NCBI RefSeq assembly: GCF_000687145.1
Contig: NZ_JMFG01000006.1
Location: forward strand, 62,001 to 126,000
From: Thermoanaerobaculum aquaticum
Lineage (GTDB): Bacteria > Acidobacteriota > Thermoanaerobaculia > Thermoanaerobaculales > Thermoanaerobaculaceae
Direction: 5' to 3'
Length of the DNA: 64,000 nucleotides
The position numbers and the translations under genes are program-made. Below are positions 30,273 through 39,177 of this stretch, in pieces. The notes below the pieces were generated by a model. It did not search any database, was not told where the DNA came from, and saw only the letters and a program-made list of their open reading frames with translations. Numbering within the stretch: position 1 is the stretch's first letter; every line of letters begins with the position of its first letter.

Positions 30273-32395
30273 AGCGCGCATCGTGGTTGGTTTTCTTGGT
30301 TCCTTTCCTGGCCTGGGCGGCGGACCCGCCCCACGATTGGCCCACCGCTGGCCTCACCTGCACCGACTGCCACACCCCCCACACCGCGCCCGGGGGCACC
30401 CTCACTTCCACCTCCGGAAACGCCAACTTGTGCTTGAGCTGCCACGTCATTGGCGGCCTCGCCAACAGCCACCCCTTTTACCTCACGGACCAAGCGTTCC
30501 CCTGGCCCGGCCTGCGCTCTGGACAAACGCCCAGCGGCACCTCTCACCGTTGGGATTCCTCGGCAGTGGGGCACGTGAAACCTGGGACCACCAACACCTC
30601 CACGGGCACGGTGGTTTCCGGAGGCACCTACACCGGCCGCTACCCGAAGACCTACACCATTTCCATCACCCAGAGCGGGGATGTGGGGGTGGCGCGGTTT
30701 TCCTGGAGCGCCACCAGCCCACCGGGGGGCAGCGGCAGCAACCTGCTCACCGGCACCAACGTGGCCTTGGACGAAGGCATTACGGTCACCTTCAAACCTG
30801 GCACCACCTCTCCCGCCTTTGTGGCCGGGGACGTGTTTTACCTTTACGTTCGCCCTGACCTCCGCAACCCTACCCTCACTTCGGTACTCCAGCGGCTGGA
30901 AAACGGGCGGCTTACCTGTTCCGCCTGCCACGATCAGCACAGCCAAGCCGCCGAACCTTTCGATCCCCAGGCCCCCGCTTATGCCGGTTCCGGCACCGGC
31001 AATGGCCGGCACTACCAGCGCACCGCCAACAACGTGGCGCAAATCTGCGAGGACTGCCACGCGGCCCGGACCGTAACCCTTTCCTCCCAGGGCTCCCATC
31101 CGGTGGCGGTGTCTGTCCCCACAACCAGTAGCTTCAAGCAACCCACGCAGCTTCCCTTGGACAAGACCACCGGCAAGGTGCGGTGCCTTACCTGCCACAG
31201 GGTGCACTACGCGCCCGCCAACGACGGTGCAGTCTTGCGGCTGACCTCGCATAAGGCGCTGTGCCAGGACTGCCACGTGAAAAGCCCCAGCGGCAGCAAC
31301 CCGATTCACGCCTCCACCACTAACGGGGTTCTATGGCCCGGAGGCCAGTACGGCAGCACCCTGCCTGCCCGGCCCGATGCCAGCCAGCGGGGCGCCTGCA
31401 CCCAGTGCCACGCGGTTCACGGCTGGCCCAACAACGCCTCGCCCAGTACGGACTACAACTGGCTTTTGGCCGACGCTGAAGAAAACCTCTGCTTTACCTG
31501 CCACGATGGGGCTCCGGTGGCTGTCAACGTGCGTGGTGACTTCCTGAAGACCTACAAACACCCGGCCACCAGCTACTCGGGCCGCCATCAGCCCAACGAA
31601 AGCGCTTCCTCGGCTTTCGGAACCAGCAACCGCCACGCGGAATGCACTGACTGCCACAACCCTCACCAGGCTGAAGGCCCCAGCTCCGGTTCTGCGCCTC
31701 CCACCATCTCGGCGCTGCTCAAAGGCGCGTCTGGGGTGGCGGTCACCAACGGCGCCGCCGGCACCACTCCCACCTACACGTTCCTCACCTCGGCCCAGTA
31801 CGAGTACCAGGTGTGCTTCAAGTGCCACTCCAGCTGGACCAGCCAGCCTTCGGGGCAAACCAACCTGGCGCTTAAGCTAAACCCCAACAACCCCTCGTAC
31901 CACCCGGTGGAAGCTGTGGGAAAAAACACCGGGATTAACGCCAACGCCTTCGTCAACGGCTGGTCAAGCTCCAGCCTTACCTACTGTTCCAGTTGCCACG
32001 GCAGCGATGGGACCGTTCGTGGCGTGCACGGTTCGGCAAACCAGTACATCCTCAAGCGGCCATTTAGCCCTTCGTCGGCTCAGCGCACCATGAGCTCCAA
32101 CGACCTGTGTTTCCTGTGCCACCGGTACGACACCTACGCCAACGACGGCGCCACCACAACCGTCAAGGGCTACAGCCGGTTCAATCCCCCAACATTTACC
32201 AAGGGCCACACCTTCCACGTAGGGAACAGGCGGTATCCCTGCAGCGCCTGCCACGAAACCCATGGGTCCACAACCCGCCCGCACCTCATCGTCACCGGCC
32301 GCAGCCCGGGCCTTACCAACTACACCCATAGTTCTAACGGTGGCACCTGTTACCCCACCTGCCACGGCAGCAAGACTTACACGGTCAACTACTAG
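30269..32395 (+). CDS. 14-haem cytochrome c with inserted beta domain and a CX3CH site
   Basis: A 708-residue exported cytochrome (signal peptide ending LAWAA). Thirteen CxxCH motifs plus a C-terminal CYPTCH (CX3CH). Between the second and third haem (about residues 100-195) is a Thr/Gly/Ser-rich insert with the pattern GGTYTGRYPKTYTISI and NVALDEGITVTF, which looks like a small beta-sandwich and recalls inserts seen in other large surface cytochromes. Several haems are followed by H-x-x-H ligands (CSACHDQH, CLTCHRVH). Size and insert suggest a surface-exposed terminal reductase or filament base. A terminator follows 44 bases later. Confidence 0.88.
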   Translation: MKRASWLVFLVPFLAWAADPPHDWPTAGLTCTDCHTPHTAPGGTLTSTSGNANLCLSCHVIGGLANSHPFYLTDQAFPWPGLRSGQTPSGTSHRWDSSAVGHVKPGTTNTSTGTVVSGGTYTGRYPKTYTISITQSGDVGVARFSWSATSPPGGSGSNLLTGTNVALDEGITVTFKPGTTSPAFVAGDVFYLYVRPDLRNPTLTSVLQRLENGRLTCSACHDQHSQAAEPFDPQAPAYAGSGTGNGRHYQRTANNVAQICEDCHAARTVTLSSQGSHPVAVSVPTTSSFKQPTQLPLDKTTGKVRCLTCHRVHYAPANDGAVLRLTSHKALCQDCHVKSPSGSNPIHASTTNGVLWPGGQYGSTLPARPDASQRGACTQCHAVHGWPNNASPSTDYNWLLADAEENLCFTCHDGAPVAVNVRGDFLKTYKHPATSYSGRHQPNESASSAFGTSNRHAECTDCHNPHQAEGPSSGSAPPTISALLKGASGVAVTNGAAGTTPTYTFLTSAQYEYQVCFKCHSSWTSQPSGQTNLALKLNPNNPSYHPVEAVGKNTGINANAFVNGWSSSSLTYCSSCHGSDGTVRGVHGSANQYILKRPFSPSSAQRTMSSNDLCFLCHRYDTYANDGATTTVKGYSRFNPPTFTKGHTFHVGNRRYPCSACHETHGSTTRPHLIVTGRSPGLTNYTHSSNGGTCYPTCHGSKTYTVNY

Positions 32396-32438
32396 TGGCA
32401 GTACCCCCGCGGGCTGCCTGCCCGCACCCCCCTTGGCC

Positions 32439-32469
32439 CACCCCCCCTCCGCGGGGGGTGAGCTTTTTT
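32439..32469 (+). terminator. Rho-independent terminator of the cytochrome locus
   Basis: CACCCCCC (32439-32446) pairs perfectly with GGGGGGTG (32453-32460) around a six-base loop, followed by AGCTTTTTT. It ends the plus-strand cytochrome unit and lies directly before the tRNA gene, whose -10-like TAAAAT is at 32472-32477. Confidence 0.88.
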
Positions 32470-32488
32470 GCTAAAATTCGCCCGGCGG

Positions 32489-32564
32489 GCCAACGTAGCT
32501 CAGCCGGTAGAGCAGCTGATTCGTAATCAGCAGGTCGTCGGTTCGAGTCCGACCGTTGGCTCCA
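32489..32564 (+). tRNA. tRNA-Thr (anticodon CGT)
   Basis: A 76-base cloverleaf: acceptor GCCAACG/CGTTGGC, D-arm GCTC/GAGC, anticodon stem GCTGA/TCAGC with loop TTCGTAA (anticodon CGT at 32522-32524, reading ACG), T-arm GTCGG-TTCGAGT-CCGAC, discriminator T and encoded CCA. All stems pair. tRNA genes are frequent integration sites, but I see no integrase or repeated 3' end nearby. Confidence 0.97.
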
Positions 32565-32585
32565 GCAATATCAAGAGCGTCGACG

Positions 32586-32610
32586 GGCCCGCAAGAGCGG
32601 GCCTTTTCTT
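32586..32610 (+). terminator. Terminator after tRNA-Thr
   Basis: GGCCCGC-AAGA-GCGGGCC (32586-32603) followed by TTTTCTT. It terminates the tRNA transcript ahead of the convergent pseudouridine synthase gene. Confidence 0.85.
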
Positions 32611-32675
32611 AATGGCATTACGAAGAGCCATCACGGGCGCTGGAGGGTCTGATGGCTCGCTTATGGGAAGCAAGA

Positions 32676-33296
32676 TCACACCTCTTGCCCTCCCAGCTTT
32701 CCGCGCTTTTCCAGAAGCCCGGCCTCCTTGAGAAGCTGCAGCACTTCTTCCCGGCTCAGCTCCCGAAGCTCGCCAGGTTGCAGGTCACCCAAGCTCACCG
32801 GACCCACCGCCACCCGCTTCAGCTGGCGCACCCGGTGTCCCAAAGCGTGGAACAGACGGCGGATTTGCCGATTGATGCCTTCGTGGAGCACCACCTCCAA
32901 GCGAGTGCCGCCCCGCGGAGCCTTGCCCAGCCTGCGCACTTCCGCTGGCCGGGTCTTTCGCCCATCCAACTCCATTCCACCGGCGCGCAAGCGGTCCAGT
33001 GCAGCTTCGCTGGGCAAGCCCCGCACCGTCACCAGGTAGGTTTTGGGCAAAACCCCCGGATCCATGAGCCGCTGGGCAACCCGGGAGTCGTTGCACAGGA
33101 GGATCAGGCCTTCCGAATCCTTGTCCAGACGGCCCACCGCGTAAAACCCACGGAACTCCGCCGGGAGCAGCATGAAAAGCGTGGGCGCCCCTCTTTCGCT
33201 CACCCGCGATACCACCACCCCTCGGGGCTTGTGAAAGGCAACAACCCTGGGCAGGCCATGACCCCGCACGCCGGGAGCATAACCCACTCCGAGCAT
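32676..33296 (-). CDS. RluE-like 23S rRNA pseudouridine synthase
   Basis: A 206-residue protein of the RsuA/RluB/E/F group, converting a uridine of rRNA to pseudouridine. The catalytic aspartate lies in GRLDKDSEGLILL, and the family motifs HKPRG, LPKTYLVTV, LHEGINRQIRRLF and VGPVSLGDL are present. It lacks the N-terminal S4 domain, as RluE does. The start at ATG 33296 gives MLGVGYAPGVRGHG before the conserved domain; the longer frame to 33458 runs through Arg-rich, unconserved sequence. The exact rRNA target cannot be decided from sequence. Confidence 0.87.
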   Translation of the reverse strand: MLGVGYAPGVRGHGLPRVVAFHKPRGVVVSRVSERGAPTLFMLLPAEFRGFYAVGRLDKDSEGLILLCNDSRVAQRLMDPGVLPKTYLVTVRGLPSEAALDRLRAGGMELDGRKTRPAEVRRLGKAPRGGTRLEVVLHEGINRQIRRLFHALGHRVRQLKRVAVGPVSLGDLQPGELRELSREEVLQLLKEAGLLEKRGKLGGQEV

Positions 33297-33372
33297 GGAG
33301 AAAGCAAGACGGCCCTGTTCTGGTTGGTTTTCAATGGGTCCCACCCTGGAATCTGCCCGCAGCCGCCGAGCT

Positions 33373-33873
33373 TTATGGGCCTTCGTCCTCCCGTGTTTCC
33401 CGTTTAGGTTCCGGGCAGGAGTCTCGAAGGGATTGAAAAAGCCTGACCAGGAAGTCAAAAGCCACCTGATACCCGCCCGGCCATTGGCTTTCCCGGGGAC
33501 CCGCTACGTTCAGCACGTCAGGCCTCACGGCCGCAAACCAATCCCGGGCCTTTTGGAGCGCCTGAACTTCCAAAGGGGACAGGACGAGGTGCGGCTTGTT
33601 GAGCCTTTGGCACCACTGGATGGTGAGCCTGGTGCCACCGGCGGGTTCACCCTGGACCAGCACCAGGGTGGCATCGGCGGCTTCCACGTTGGCCCGGGTC
33701 CGGGCGGCGTAGGCTGAGCTTGCCAGCTCCACCAGGGGATAGCGCTCGGGGATCCTCCCGTCTTCCGCCCGCCTTCCCCGCGGGCAAAAGCCTCCACAAG
33801 GAATTCCCAGCGCCTGCGCCGCATCCAGCGCTGCCCGATCCACCCCGGTTTGCCCGCCGGAAATGACCTTCAT
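33373..33873 (-). CDS. Putative molybdenum-cofactor carrier family protein
   Basis: A 166-residue protein opening with MKVISGGQTGVDRAALDAA, then CPRGRRAEDGRIP, NVEAADATLVLV and GGTRLTIQWC: the pattern of the putative MoCo-carrier family, a Rossmann fold related to lysine-decarboxylase-like (LOG) nucleotide-binding proteins. The function is loosely defined; cofactor binding has been reported for related proteins. ATG 33873 follows GGGGGAG. No molybdoenzyme gene is in the window, so its context gives no support. Confidence 0.75.
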   Translation of the reverse strand: MKVISGGQTGVDRAALDAAQALGIPCGGFCPRGRRAEDGRIPERYPLVELASSAYAARTRANVEAADATLVLVQGEPAGGTRLTIQWCQRLNKPHLVLSPLEVQALQKARDWFAAVRPDVLNVAGPRESQWPGGYQVAFDFLVRLFQSLRDSCPEPKRETREDEGP

Positions 33874-33954
33874 CTCCCCCGTGCCCCAGGCTTTCGGCCA
33901 CTTCACCGCCCCGACGATTGGCAGCCCCGGGAATTCTTCGCGTCCCTTGCGACA

Positions 33955-33999
33955 TTTCAAAACCCACGCTGCGAAGCCCGCGCCTTTCAAAACCCATGC
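33955..33999. repeat. Short direct repeat in an intergenic region
   Basis: TTTCAAAACCCACGC (33955-33969) and TTTCAAAACCCATGC (33985-33999) differ by one base and sit 30 bases apart. The surrounding 33874-34087 has no gene I can support. It lies between the MoCo-carrier gene and the VWFA-like gene and may hold the promoter of the former. Confidence 0.5.
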
Positions 34000-34087
34000 C
34001 GCCAAATCAAAATATCAAAACGCCCAGCGCCCAGTCTTCTAGGCCCCTCTCAACGGAAAATTTTCGTTCTCAAATGAGCGAAGGCCC

Positions 34088-35713
34088 CTAGGGAGCGCCT
34101 TCCGCCCCCAAATCCACCACCGCTGCACCCCAGGTCCCGGTTCGCAGCTCCTCAATGACCACCGCCAGCCGCTCCGCTTCCTTGGGGAGCTTTATGGGCG
34201 CCTCGTAGGTCCACACCGTACCCTCGGACTCCTCACCCACCGCCTGCTCAAACTCCTCCTGATGCACAAAGGGCTCGCCCTTCCTCAGGTGCACCGCCAC
34301 CGTCACACGCAGGCGGGCACGGCTCACCTTCTCAAGAACCTGCCGCACCGCCCCCAGGTCGGTTCGTACCTCCAACCTCCCCAGCCGGCTCTTCCCCTCC
34401 ACCTTCTGCACCTCCAAACTTACCTTTGGTGCCAACTCCCCTTCGGCCAAGGACCCCCTCATCACCGCTTCCCTCGCCCGGGCGACCGCCTGACCACCGG
34501 GACTTCCCAACGTGATTCGCTTCGGCCCCCATACCTTGAGGCCAGGTTCTTTGACCCGAACCTCCAGGTCATAAGTTCTGCCATCCGGCGCCATGGGCAC
34601 CTGAAACCACAAAAGGTAGGTGTTCTCCAAGCGCTTGAGCCCTTCCCCTAAGCTTTCCCGCGGCGGAATCACTGCACCCCCGGTCTCGTCCGCCAAGTAC
34701 TGCATGGGCTCATGCGCCGCCACCACCAGCAGCTCGCCCACCGCCACACTCCCCCGCCCAAAGACCTCGGGGGAAACCGCCGGCCGCCGAAACTGCGCCG
34801 ACCACACCGGCGAGTACGCCTCCATGTAGCCGGGGTTGAGCGAAACAACGGGAACACCCAAGTTCGCCGTTACGGCCGCTAACTCTTGAACCTCCGCAAG
34901 GAAATTCGCATCAAGAAGACCCACGGAAGTAGGGCCTTCCGTTTTTGTTTGGTCCCTTCCCGAAGATTGCTTGGACTGGCCAAGAGAGCCATAAGGGCCC
35001 TGAAGGTTTAGATCGAATCCATCCCAAACGAGAAGCACCAAACGCTTTCCTCCGCTATACTGCAGAAGCGAGTTCCGCAGAGCCTTAAGCGCGCCGCGGA
35101 CTCTCGCAATTTCTTCCCCTCCGGAAAGCATACTTACGAGCTGGGAGTCAAAGCCGACACTGGAAAAGGATTGAGCCTCCTTGCGCAGCTTAATTTGCCA
35201 ATTTACCACGAAAATCCTGCTCAGATCATTGAGTTCCTTTCGCAAACACTCGCTATCCTCGCACAGCTTCGCCCCTTCATCGGAACCCGGCGAGGCCGCA
35301 ACCAGCACGGGGCCTACGCGCGTGAGCTCCTCGGCGTAAGCCCGGAGTTTCGCCACCGAAGCGTCCCGGTTGCGAGGGGAACAAAGATCACGAACAAGCA
35401 GCACAAGCACACCTCGCCTTTCTTGCGCCGGCAGGGCTGTGGTTGGAGGAACAGGCGCCGAAGCTGGCTCGGAGGAAACCCCAACGGGGGTCGGCAATTG
35501 CGGCAGAATTGGCTCCACCGCCAATACCGGGACCGCCTGCCCTTTGAACAAAACCTCAAGTTGCTCCGGGCGCGGCGGGCCACCTGCGGTGCGGTTTTCC
35601 CAGCGAATCACGGTGCTCACCGCCGTCACCGCCACCTGCTCATGAAAGGGCTCCTGTGAAAGCACCGGAACGGTCAACAACGACAGAACCAACACCCACC
35701 AAGCTCGTTTCAT
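34088..35713 (-). CDS. Secreted VWFA-related acidobacterial-type protein
   Basis: A 541-residue exported protein: signal peptide (MKRAWWVLVLSLLTVPVLSQ), then a beta-rich N-terminal part, a von Willebrand A-like core (RGVLVLLVRDLCSP, KRLVLLVWDGFDLN, LGVPVVSLNPGY, LADETGGAVIPP) and a C-terminal beta domain ending ELRTGTWGAAVVDL. The ending parallels those of the large proteins encoded at 35962-44079. Similar proteins are common in Acidobacteriota; their role is unknown, perhaps surface adhesion or assembly. ATG 35713 has AAGGAGG at 7 bases; the frame extends to 36088 but the extra part lacks a start signal. The 248 bases upstream hold nothing I recognise. Confidence 0.75.
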   Translation of the reverse strand: MKRAWWVLVLSLLTVPVLSQEPFHEQVAVTAVSTVIRWENRTAGGPPRPEQLEVLFKGQAVPVLAVEPILPQLPTPVGVSSEPASAPVPPTTALPAQERRGVLVLLVRDLCSPRNRDASVAKLRAYAEELTRVGPVLVAASPGSDEGAKLCEDSECLRKELNDLSRIFVVNWQIKLRKEAQSFSSVGFDSQLVSMLSGGEEIARVRGALKALRNSLLQYSGGKRLVLLVWDGFDLNLQGPYGSLGQSKQSSGRDQTKTEGPTSVGLLDANFLAEVQELAAVTANLGVPVVSLNPGYMEAYSPVWSAQFRRPAVSPEVFGRGSVAVGELLVVAAHEPMQYLADETGGAVIPPRESLGEGLKRLENTYLLWFQVPMAPDGRTYDLEVRVKEPGLKVWGPKRITLGSPGGQAVARAREAVMRGSLAEGELAPKVSLEVQKVEGKSRLGRLEVRTDLGAVRQVLEKVSRARLRVTVAVHLRKGEPFVHQEEFEQAVGEESEGTVWTYEAPIKLPKEAERLAVVIEELRTGTWGAAVVDLGAEGAP

Positions 35714-35961
35714 GCGGACCTCCTTAATGTCTTTCGGTTCAACGTCCCGGCCGCTGCCAAGCCGGGCCTCCAGCATCTCACCGCACGCAGGCTCCAACGG
35801 GACCACCCCGGCAATGGCGCGGCGCCACTTTGCAAGCGCACCTGCCAGCACAAACCTCTCGCTGCCCGTCACCCGCCAGTGGAGCCCGTTCGTTTTGAAA
35901 CCTTTCCTGTGAACACGCCCCTTGCCTTCAACGCCTTTCGCCCGCAACCATCCCTCCCGCC

Positions 35962-38684
35962 CTACGAAGCGCCCGATGTCCCAAGCTCCACCAGAGCCGC
36001 TCCCCAAGCACCCAAAGGCCACATTTCCACCGCAACCCCCGCTTGGCAGCCCTTTGATGGCCAACGGATTTCGTGCTCCAACACCCACTTATCCCTCGGG
36101 GCTTCCACCGAGATTGCAGAAAAGGCCGGCAGCGTTCCCGGACAAGCCACACAGACCGTGAGCCGCCCAACCTCTCCTGGGTTTAAAAGCCCCAGGTTGA
36201 AGCTTTGCAGCGTCACTCGCAACAAACCCAACCCTGAACCATCGTCGAAAACCACCGGATCAACGAGCGTAGCGACCACTGGCAATGAGCCTTTTTCCTT
36301 GTTCCGCAACGCTCGCCAAGCGAGTTCCTCACCCACCAGCGGATGGGTTTTCGCGTCTATGCGCCGGGGATACCAGAATCTCGTGCCATCGGCTGTCCCC
36401 TGCACCTCCAAAGAGCCACCAACGCTCTCACCCTCTTGAGCCTCCAGCGCAACGGCCCAGAAACGGAGGCTTTCGGCCGGCCATCGGAACTCAGCCAGCG
36501 CTTGGGCCTTGCCGCCGGTGGCTGTCACCACGGCTTGCCAGCCGGAAAGCTCTTCAACGGATGCCGTACCCGCGTCCTCGGGTGGAAGAACCTGGGGGTC
36601 GTAATGAAGCGGTGCCCACCTGGCAACGTTGCCGGGCCCGGTCTTTTGACCTACCACCGCAGCAAATACCAAGCACCCCCGGGCGGCGAGGCTTTCGCCC
36701 ACACCCGCAGCGAGCTCACCTAAAAGGGGAACCTGACTTGACCCCGCCCCTCGCTCATGCCGGGAGTAAAAACGCTCGGGCTGGAGATCCAAAGCCTCGG
36801 AAACCACCACCAAAACCGCCGGGGGAGGCAAGGTCTCGCAAGCCAGGAGCAAACTTCCCAGGTTCCTGCGGACCAGGTTCAGCTCTTGACCGAGGAAATC
36901 CGACGAATGCCCTACTTCGCTAGCAGCCCCCCTTCTTCGCGAAGCGAGCTCTTGCCTCTCCTCAAATTCCTTCCGTAGGCGCTGGCTTGGGTTTTGGCGA
37001 GGAAGACCGCGCTCCCAGGTCCGAAACCACTCTTTAAGCTCTGAAGCACTCGTTGTGCGCCAGACATGCAGCGGGTCCTTTTCCAGGTCCACCACACAGA
37101 TGGCGCCAGCAGCCTTCAAATGGTCCAGCAAGAGCTTCTTGACCGCACCCGAGGCCGCTTCGCCCAGGAACCGGCTGTTCAAAGCAAAACACGGCCATCT
37201 GCCGCCCCCGTTTTCCTGAGGGCTCCAGGTGCGTTGGACCTTTCGAACCGCGCCTCCCACTCGAACAACCCATTCGTTCGGCCTCACCGGCAAGGCGCCA
37301 GGAGCTAGCCCCACCCAAAAAACCGGGGCCCGGGGTCTGGTTTCTCCGCCCGTTTCTGCCTTTTGAGGGGCAGCGCTGGACGAAAGTCCCGTGGTTTGCA
37401 ACGGCTCGGACCCACCCGGCGCCCCGCCCACCAGCCCCCAGCCCAGAGGCCAGCCCTCTTGACACCGTCGCGCTGGCCACGCCCCTTGCAGCCAAACCAC
37501 GGTTTGCCGTCGCAAGAGACCAGCGAGCTCCTGGGCCGCAGCAGCGAGGTCCCCCACCGAGCGCACCGTTTGCCCCGTGGGCCACTGGTCCCCGGAATAT
37601 TTCCTGGAGTCCCAAACCACCAGGGGAACCATGAGCTCCCGCAAGTACTCGCGAACCTCGGAAGGCAGAAAGACGCTCTCGTCCTCGGCCTCGTCCCCGC
37701 GAGCCAAAATCACCGCCCGGGGACCCGGGTGTGTGGCAAGATGAAAAGCCGCCACGGCCACGGCATCCGCTGTCCGCCGTCGCTGGGCGGCCCCAGCGTC
37801 GGCTGCCTGGCTGGCCGAAAGCAGCCAGTTCAGCGTCCCAGCTTTCCGCGAAAAACCTGGAGAGGCTTGGGGTGAAACCACTTGCGGCAAACTGCCAAAA
37901 GCACCCAAAACAGTACCCGTTCTGCTCCTTCCAAGGCCTTTTGAGCCGTTTCCCAAGCCCTGGCATCGGCAGGCTGAAACCAACTCATCTCCTTGAGGCC
38001 CCGGGGTTGGAACTGAGCCTGCTGGGCCCAAAAACGCACCCGTCGTAGGGCCCCAGGTTCCAAAACGAAAACCAGAGCCGGAGGGGCAGACGTTTCCTCA
38101 CCCAAGACGGTTTGGCCACAAAGTGAAGCCGGAAGTGATCCAGACGGCTTTTCCACCACCACAAAACCCGCGGTGGTTTCAGCAACCTCCGAAAACAAGG
38201 TGGGCCCGACCGTCGCGGCATATTCGGTGACGCTGCCATCGACGAATTCCAAGCGAACCAGAAGCACAGAGCCCTCAGCTGGGGCGCGAATCTTCGCCAC
38301 CTGATTTGGGCCGAAATTCCAGCGTTGCTCTCCCACCCCAACTTGAATGGCGGCTATCGGCTTTTTTTCCGGATGCCCGCCGCTGACGCGAAAGCAGAGA
38401 TAAGACGGATCGCAAGGTTCACGCTTCAATGAAACCCGCGGACGCCAGGGACCGCGATTCAGCCACACCCGCTCCCTTACCTGGCCCCGCGCGTCCTCCA
38501 AGACCACCTCATGCACTCGTGGTGTGCCCCCGAGGTCCAAGGCGCAAGTCGAATGAACCGAAACTAGCTCGCAAGCCAGCTGTCCGTTGAGCCACAATCG
38601 GCCCGGAAGGTCCTCCCGGACAGCGGAAATCTGCAGGACCACAGTCCCAACCAAAATGCCCCACGGAAAGCTAACGATCTCCAT
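35962..38684 (-). pseudogene. Frameshifted large array protein (copy A)
   Basis: Two overlapping frames together cover one family member. The first (start ATG 38684, MEIVSFPWGILVGTVV) ends at 37830; the second continues to 35962 and joins it in the region 37880-37920, where LFWVLLA in one frame meets FGSLPQVVS in the other. The combined product (about 900 residues) aligns with the intact copy at 41356-44079: beta domain, an RAVILARGDEAED...LRELMVPLVVWDS segment, a second VWA-like part and an ending GAWGAALVEL. A one-base shift is the simplest explanation. It is unlikely to make the full protein unless the shift is a sequencing error. Confidence 0.72.
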
Positions 38685-39177
38685 GCCTGTACCCAGCTCC
38701 AACCTGAGCACACAAAGCGCAATTCAACCTAAGGAAATGGTTAAGCCTCCGCCATCGACCAGAAACCGAGCTTGAGTTGTCCGCTATCAGCAACACCCTG
38801 TCCTCTTTGCCGGCAACCGTGACGCTCCCTTCACCTCGCAAAAGGATTGCCGGTCCGTGCTCTTGACTCCCGGAAAACCGCACCACTTCCAGCCTCACCT
38901 GCGCCAGCTTCATCTCTGCCACCTGCACCTCAGAAAGCAAGATCCGTACCACTTTTGGCTGGTTAAAAGTTCCCTGCCTTGGCTTTTCCGAATGCCCCAT
39001 GGCTATCCGAACATTATTGGTGTTCTCGCTGCGAACCATAAAGGATTCCAAGAAATCTGCAGGCAAAAGGCGTTCTTTCTTGCCCGGATTTGCGTAGCGC
39101 ATCTCAAAGCCAAGCCTTGGGATGAAAACGTTAATCTCGTACCCGAGCCGCGGATTTGGTTCCTTTTGGGGGGCCAA
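38671..39177 (-). pseudogene. Truncated small array protein (copy A)
   Basis: The frame contains the conserved core VRILLSEVQVAEMKLAQ through GKEDRVLL found in the two other small array genes, but after SGRWR it loses similarity and runs into the start of copy A of the large gene. It has no signal peptide; the frame opens with TTG 39177 inside the end of the preceding large gene, and the real start, if any, could be ATG 39102, 39039 or 39000. It is best read as a remnant. Confidence 0.55.

Noticed and set aside
32489-32564. tRNA-Thr as integration site of a genomic island
   Set aside because: No integrase and no repeat of the tRNA 3' end was found in the flanks.
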